A stretch of DNA of 64,000 nucleotides from Macrotrachela quadricornifera (lineage: Eukaryota; Rotifera; Eurotatoria; Philodinida; Philodinidae), in assembly GCA_022393335.1 (NCBI GenBank), contig JAJEKB010020951.1, positions 197,606 through 261,605 of the forward strand. Direction: 5' to 3'. Of the stretch, positions 57,785 to 64,000 are shown one piece after another; position 1 is the stretch's first letter, and every line of letters starts with the position of its first letter. The notes under the pieces were generated by a model. That model did no database searches. It was not told where the DNA came from and saw nothing but the letters and a program-made list of their open reading frames with translations. The position numbers were made by a program, and so were the translations under genes.

Positions 57785-59347
57785 GACAAATTTTTCTGTT
57801 AGCAGATGAAGAAGTATCAAACGTTAATGAAGTAATCGATTTATGTCATACAATGTCAAATTTGACTCGAATCTTTTCATTTGTTCTCGGTCAATCACTA
57901 AGCTGATCACTTGTCAAAGGTGTTCCTCGTGTAACTAACGGTCATTTTGTATTTATTCAACCTGATACAAATGTTGATGTTTATGTTGGTGAACAATTAA
58001 ACAAAGCTCTTCAATCATTCATTACAAATATTCAAGTTAAATAAAATTTGAGTAAAGATATAATGCATATTCCTACAAAATACCATCGGTCTATATTAAT
58101 GATCGTCTCATTGTTTATGCAATTGCTAATGATGATAATAAATCATATGTATTTGATCATAATTCAAACGTAGAATTATATAATGATAAACATTGTTTAG
58201 ATGAGGCAAAAGTGAAACAAATTCTATATATAAGTGATAATGAAACTATTGCTCGACTAGCTGCTAAAGTTCTTAGTCTTGAATTAGAACATTCAAAATT
58301 ACTATTATCAAACAAAAATAGTGGAACAAAACAATCACAATTAACACAGTAAGTGCAATAATCAACAACTAAAATATAAAATGATGAAAAAGAAGCAAAG
58401 AAAGCCCGTATAATTGAATTATCAATAAAATATAATATTTTAAGTCCATATACGACATTTGTTGGTATTGGAAAGCGTATGACTGGAAAAATGATAATAT
58501 AGTATTGTGTGAAGTGCCCATACAAATATTAGCTGATAATCAACATTTGAAAGATTATGTTCTTACATCTTGGAATTCGTCAATGAATAAATCAATCACT
58601 AATCCATTTGCAAGATTAGCTTGTAGATATTTCTCAACGCCTGTAGAATCTAATTCCACAGCATCATCATATGATTCATACGCTGACTCTTCATCTCGTA
58701 AGATGCCATGTAGAACGCTCAGCGCACAATCCAATAATTTTTATTGCAAATGTACAGGACGGAGCAAAACTGTATCTCTACCATATCATATCACTGACCC
58801 ACCGAAAGAACGCAAGATATTAGACTTTATAACAAAAGTAATAAAGTTTTTCAGACTATCTCAAAAAACTATCTCCCATTCACAGATGTACAGCGAAGCT
58901 GATAGATTTGAGTGAAGTCGTAGCATCATTAGTTTTTAGAGGTAAGAAAAAAAAATGCTAATTGTCATGATACTTTTATCCATCAGATGAGTACAGATGA
59001 TGAAACATTGAGAAATGAACTAAAAGAAGAAATATTGCTAGTAGACGATAAAAATATTGTTCGTTATTTGATTAAGAAACAGAAATTCGATGGTCTTTGT
59101 GATTTAGATTCGAAAAATATTGAGAAACTTACTTGAAAACTTCTCTCTCTCTCATTTTCAACAATCAATCAGTACTGAAATTCTTATCTCCGCTATTGTT
59201 GTCCTGGTATTTGAAACTCGTTTTACATCATTTTCATCAATGTGGCATGGTGTAATAAAAAAGGCTCACAAACGTCTTCTGGAATCGTTTGGCAACAACA
59301 GCATGAAACTTAATAAATTATTCGAAGATACACATCAACAGCTTTGA

Positions 59348-61000
59348 AACTTTAACTATTCTAGAAAACGAATCTCTATTATACTTTAATCTACTATTTA
59401 TTAATCAAGATATTCAATAAATGACTACTGCGTACTATCAGATGATGTATTATAAATACATCATTGGCTTAATAATCTATAACTATGTGATTCGTAAAAT
59501 TAGTAATTGGTGATAAATCTAAGTTTATGAAATTAACCTATCAGTTAATTAGTGCATGATAGAGATTTCCGAAAATGATGATGAATTTAGAAAAGATTTT
59601 AAGAGCAACTTAACTGTATATATATATATATAAGAAGAAATTAGATAGACAATGTCGATTAACAGAATATCTTTTATATAATATTATGTCAAAAGAAAAG
59701 CGTCTGAAGTTTGCTTAGTTAAATCTGAATTCTGAAATATATGTTATTCTGAAAGTATAATCAAAGCTTATTAAAAAAAAGTTGTCCGTATATTCACATA
59801 ACATAGTTCTAGTTTAATAATCCCAGATGAAAATATTATTAAAGGTAAGATATTTAAAGTGAAGAAGAATGAGCTTTGATGATAGAGATTAGTTTAGATT
59901 GATGTTTCAAAACTATAAATTAACAAATGGTAATTAAGAAATGCGTATGTTCGAATGAATCGCTTTCATTATAGATGAACAAGATGTACTCACTGAAGAA
60001 TTGTCATTAGATTTTTTTTAATAGAATTTATGTAAATCTTTCATCTCTGGAAAAAATCTTGTTAGCGCAGTCCCTTTGGGACTAAAATGTGGAACTCACA
60101 TATCTTTGAACAATTGAGCTCCAGTTAAATAAACATAGAAACCAATGTCTGTATCGTGTCTGTTTCGAATGGAGAGAAATGTCTGTAAGGGAGAGAGGGA
60201 GGGAGCCACAAAACTTCGACTTAAAACTTATACTGACATTTTTCACATGTGAGTTCCACAAAATGGTAATAAGTAGATAATCAGTATAGTCCCTAAAAGT
60301 TAGTCGAAGGTTGTGGTAAAAATTTTCTTTTTATACAGTTGTGTATATACATTTTTTATCAAAAATAGTGTCACGTTGATAAGAAACCATCCATTTTTTC
60401 TGCTGAATATTATATAATTGTAAATGTTAAATATATAAACTTGTAGTCCGTAAAAAACTCTATACAACAATATATAAGGAAATTTTCTAATGACAAAATA
60501 GTTCTATACTAAAACTATGAATTCAATATTTGTTTCAGAAGCGAATACCATCAAAGGTAGTAGCTTTTGGAGAAATATTGAAAGGATATCTCGAAAACTG
60601 TATAATCTATTATAATAAAATCGAATTTTTGAATGAGAGAAGGAGAATATTGTTCATTCCCTTTTCTGAACGAAAGAGTTATAAACCTGTAAAACGTGCT
60701 CGATTTTCCTTAATTCAAAGCATTTGTCAGCTTAAGCTAATTAGAAAAGAGTGTAAGCTAACGAATGTCCCAGAATAAATGGGTCTCTTAGTATTTCAGA
60801 GACTTCTTCCTTATCTTTCCTTACAATTAAGAAACTTTTCTTACCAGAAGATGAAGCTTGAAGTTCTCTAGAAAATTATATACTTTAAAAAGACAACTAA
60901 AACCGTATGATATGCTCTACTTTCAAACTACTAGTTAAACATAATGATTGATCATACTTTGCATGTAATTTTTATCACTTAACCATATTAAAAATCTGAA
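59348..61000. other. intergenic with one inverted repeat
   Basis: 60070-60106 (AGTCCCTTTGGGACT, GTGGAACTCACAT) and 60246-60300 (ATGTGAGTTCCAC, AGTCCCT) are inverted, a likely ~230-bp MITE with a GAGGGAGGGAG patch inside. (TA)n at 59615-59630. The 82-aa ORF 60530-60778 (basic) is unrecognised. Confidence 0.5.
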
Positions 61001-61002
61001 CC

Positions 61003-61141
61003 ATACGAAAAGATACAGCGTGAATAGTTCTACAATTTACCAAGGATTCACACGATCAAAATCAAGAACAAAAAATGAAATTATTACATAATTAGTCTTC
61101 TGTAAATTGTCCAGCAATTCACGCTGTATCTTTTCGTATGT
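61003..61141. mobile_element. 139-bp palindromic MITE, GATGCAG family
   Basis: CATACGAAAAGATACAGCGT ... ACGCTGTATCTTTTCGTATG: the outer 24 bp are a perfect inverted repeat, followed by GAATAGTTCTACAATTTA / TAAATTGTCCAGCAATTC, with a ~60-bp centre. The best preserved member of the motif family. Confidence 0.85.
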
Positions 61142-62027
61142 TTCGTTTTTTTTAATACAATGAAATAAATAATAAAAATCTGAAATACAAAGTATGGCCA
61201 TTCATTATCCCTAATCAGTTTGAAAATAGAGCATTTTCTTTATTTTTATTTTTCATCTTTTTTTCAAATATTTTTAAAGTAGGTTGTGAAGAATTCCAAG
61301 TTCCGTCTTTTGACAAGAAAATTTTCTTAATGGTAAGTGAAAATAAAAAAGAAATCTCGAAATCTAGATTTTTATAATTGTTAAAGCAATTAACTGAACA
61401 GCTATATTTAACTTTTTCTATTGATGAGCGATTTGGTAACTTTTCAGGTACCTTTAAATCTGTGATAGAAAATAAATCTACTTTATTTATTCCTTTTACA
61501 TAAATTGCCTAAATAACTATGGTAGAAATCGATAACAGGAAAGTACTTTAAAAGAATTAATTTATTTAATTAATGATTAATTATTTGATAGATTTTGAAA
61601 AATTACCATTTATTGTCAGATCATCATCAAAATGTTAAACCAATAATTTTATAATAAAAAAGAAAAAATTTTCATGTTGTGTGAAACTTCGATCGATTGA
61701 AAGAAGAACATAAAAGCATATATTATTCTTTTGCAAATGATATTAATAGATTAAGTTCAAGTAAAAAAACAAAATTATGTAAATTCCTTGACATCATTGG
61801 ATTTTTTTCATACTTTTCATGACTTCAATATTGATTTTGTTCTGCATTTATATCTATCTTATAGCGTTAGATTTTGAAGCACTACTGGTGCAAAAATGTT
61901 TATGTTGCTGGGCTCCGATTCGACCTACATTTCGTATAAAACCTATATTTTTGGAAAATCCTTTAATTTGTCCTATATTTCAACTACTTTTCCTATTTTT
62001 ACCTATATTATATGAAAAAAGGATAGA
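61142..62027. other. intergenic
   Basis: AT-rich; ORF 61819-62112 overlaps the following repeat and is not credible. No other feature. Confidence 0.5.
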
Positions 62028-62640
62028 GTCTAGAAAACGAAATTTACCTATGTCTGTCTGTCTGTCTGTCGGTAACGCGGTCAAAATGACCATGGAAATA
62101 TGGTACAAATGACCATTTGAAACTAGTTATAGTTTGAATATAGTTCAAATAAATATGGGAAAGACTGTCCGAATCATCTAATCACTATAATTTAAATTAA
62201 TAGACCATTATTGATTAAGAATGACAATCATTGTTTAATTATTTACTTTGATTGGATTATTGTTCAACGTTGCATCAACACCTAGGTGCTTTATCAATAA
62301 ATTAGAATTTTATAGGTGAATGTGAACATAAAATTATAATAAATAAAAATCATATTTTTTGAATAATGTCAACAAATTTTTTTGAATAGAAACAGCGCTC
62401 AAATAATATAATTACCAAAATTCGCATTGTAGTTTACAATATCATTGTAATTCACGATAAAACATGAAAAATTTTTATGTAAAGGAGTAGCAGCCAAACG
62501 GTCATATGCATAACAGTTTATGATACCGAATGCAAAGGGTTTTCGCATTTGAGTAGTATTTTTCTCAGGATTGGGCATCGATATTGATATGCATACAAAA
62601 GATGCTTATAGAAAGGCAGTTTAAACTCAAACAAATTCAT
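62028..62640 (+). repeat. dispersed repeat R1, copy C
   Basis: About 80% like 19804-20390 from GTCTAGAAAACGAAATTTAC to GGCAGTTTAAACTCAAACAA. Includes a short (TGTC)n run at 62054-62070. No ORF. Parent type unknown. Confidence 0.75.
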
Positions 62641-63530
62641 GGTCGTTGCGAGGTGCGGAAAATTAAAAAATCGAGTAAAAAATTTTTTTGATATTTTTAC
62701 ATGAATCGATAGAGCTCGTCGAGCTCTACAAAACTGCCTATTTTAAAAAATATGAAAAAAGTCTAGTTTTTATATGGCAAAAAATACTCGGTTTTTCCAA
62801 TAAATTGATCCTTTTCTCTATACTATTGTTAGGTAAAAAGCTTGGAAATATGTTCATTTGATGCGGCGTGAATAACTGCATCTAATGATGTAGATTTTAA
62901 AGTACACGCATATGATATGTTCAAACATCAGTTGAACCTGAGAAGGTACCCCCTTCAACTAAAACCTGTTTTAAAGTGCCAAAAGTCCATCAACTCTCGC
63001 TAGCTTCGTCATTTATCTTATCATTGTATGTCATTTTATTCGTCATATGATGGGGAAAAAAGTATGCATCGCTTTGAAAAAATACTTTACTGTTGTTGAG
63101 AAAACCCATTTTTTTCTATATCACTAGGCAAATGTGAGACAAATATCAAAACAAAAAAAGGTAATATTTTGAGATTTTAAATATCAATACTTCATTTTCA
63201 TGTAAAATAAACATCATATTTGGAATCAGCACGGAAAAATACACCAAAAACTCCGTATTACATCAAGAAAAGATATCTAAAGAGATTTTGCCTGTAGGGC
63301 AACAGTGGACAACTGGACCAGTCAATAGGGAAATTGTTCCACATTCAGCAGAAATGGTTCACCCCCGAAAAGTCACATATATTAAGGAGAAATGGATCAA
63401 AAAAAATATCCATACTATCTGAAAGACAATATCACACTATGCGCAGGAAAGAAAAAAATAAAAGAATATCTATATAAACATACACTTAAATAAACATGTA
63501 TATCTAAAATAATTTTTCAATTTCACCTTA
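62641..63530. other. intergenic
   Basis: Contains AGAGCTCGTCGAGCTCT, a perfect 17-bp palindrome (62710-62726), and TTTGATGCGGCGTGAATAAC at 62863, a lone relative of the GATGCAG motif. No gene. Confidence 0.5.
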
Positions 63531-64000
63531 TGAAAGCAAGAATGGATGTTTCATTTCCACTTCAATTATTTTCATTTCCAATAGAAAATATCCATTTCTG
63601 CTAGATAGTTCCCTTAGGATGAAAAATTCAAACGATTGATTTCTATGTTTATGTTTTTGACTTCTCCTTAAGAAGGTAAAAATGGATATTTCATTTCTAC
63701 TTATTTTATTTTCATTTCTATTAGACAATATCCATTTCTGCTAGATAGTTTCCTTAGGATGAAAAAGTCAAACGATGAATTTCTCACTATGTCTTTTTGA
63801 CTTCTGCATATGAAGGTAGAAACGGATATTTTATTTCTGCTCATTTTATTCTCATTTCTAATACAAAATATTCATTTCTGCTAGATAGTTTCCTTAGGAT
63901 GAAAAAGTCAAACGATTGATTTCTATGTTTATGTTTTAGATTTCTGCTTATGCAGGTAGAAATGGATATTTCATTTCTGCTTATGAAGGTAGAAATGGAT
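63530..64000 (+). repeat. 140-bp satellite, continues past the window end
   Basis: AATGGAT(A/G)TTTCATTTC-type starts fall at 63541, 63681, 63821 (AACGGATATTTTATTTC) and 63961, exactly 140 bp apart. Shared text includes ATTTCTGCTAGATAGTT(T/C)CC and TTAGGATGAAAAA(G/T)TCAAACG. A further AATGGAT at 63994 shows a 33-bp short unit at the window edge. Adjacent monomers are about 85-90% alike. Confidence 0.9.

Larger units (their letters stand above)
56599..59347 (+). pseudogene. VIT/VWA-domain protein (VWA5A-like), broken and interrupted
   Basis: From ATG 56599 a VIT domain reads VPLKQVNIEANIHSFTADIT, NREIIDQLKEKKQAQQEYND, stop TAG (56902; CAG expected), then NLGALPPNKECHIHTFYITQ and IPTTIGPRY. Near 57080 the text jumps to the middle of a VWA domain (DALQWLEE), so the MIDAS DxSxS part is deleted. 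After an inserted element (57135-57775) it goes on RQIFLLADEEVSNVNEVIDL, VTNGHFVFIQPDTNVDVYVG, then the C-terminal region (IARLAAKVLSLELEHSKLLL, YNILSPYTTFVGIGKR, KQKFDGLCDLDS, FQQSISTEILISAIVVLVFE, MWHGVIKKAHKRLLESFG) to 59347, with at least four further stops or frame changes. Intact relatives resemble vault-PARP/inter-alpha-trypsin-type VIT-VWA proteins; this copy cannot make one. Confidence 0.85.

Noticed and set aside
1..64000. CRISPR arrays, bacterial operons, anti-phage or toxin-antitoxin systems
   Set aside because: The window is intron-containing eukaryotic DNA; no regularly spaced CRISPR-like repeats and no such genes were found.

Overview
The window is eukaryotic, AT-rich nuclear DNA with few genes and very many transposon remains. 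A bdelloid rotifer (Rotaria/Adineta-like) is the best guess. This is inferred from short GT-AG introns (59 nt in one gene), the style of several predicted proteins (EGF/LamG type II membrane protein, GABA-B-like receptor, VIT/VWA protein, a small receiver-like protein, a membrane family I recall from bdelloid proteomes) and the density of small, diverged inverted-repeat elements. No database search was possible; family names rest on recognised motifs.

Layout. 1-430: assembly gap. 520-1251 (+): intact unrecognised 243-aa ORF. 1.3-4.9 kb: intergenic, with a TA-flanked foldback element. 4.9-10.0 kb (-): a ten-exon gene for a membrane-anchored EGF-like/LamG protein. 10-16.2 kb: transposon graveyard (a Tc1/mariner-like transposase pseudogene with two Trp-to-TGA changes, mariner relics, foldbacks) plus a tRNA-like gene. 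16.3-17.5 kb (-): three-exon Cys-rich protein. 18.7-19.0 kb (-): small secreted acidic protein. 19.8-27.4 kb: repeat-dominated, containing a 227-bp-arm palindrome with hammerhead-ribozyme core boxes and a 15-bp target duplication, a 5'-truncated membrane-protein pseudogene, a long degenerate array built on TTTCGTA, and a small hAT-like element with a perfect 8-bp duplication. 28.1-29.5 kb (-): F-box protein. 30-42.8 kb: nested inverted-repeat elements. 43.2-45.8 kb (+): three-exon GABA-B-like class C receptor. 47.0-47.5 kb (-): intronless glyoxalase/VOC protein. 47.6-53.9 kb: repeats, including a ~35-bp tandem array. 54.9-55.3 kb (+): small receiver-like protein. 56.6-59.3 kb (+): VIT/VWA pseudogene split by a 641-bp insertion with a 9-bp target duplication that lies exactly in frame. 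59.4-64 kb: intergenic, ending in a satellite with an exact 140-bp period.

The genes do not form an operon or an evident pathway; they are separate transcription units in an accessory-like, transposon-rich stretch. The most interesting signals are in the repeats: an inverted ribozyme-bearing Penelope-like remnant, a ~25-bp motif (AAGATGCAGCGTGAAaAGCT) shared as inverted pairs by several different small elements, and a gene-fragment-carrying insertion inside the VWA pseudogene.
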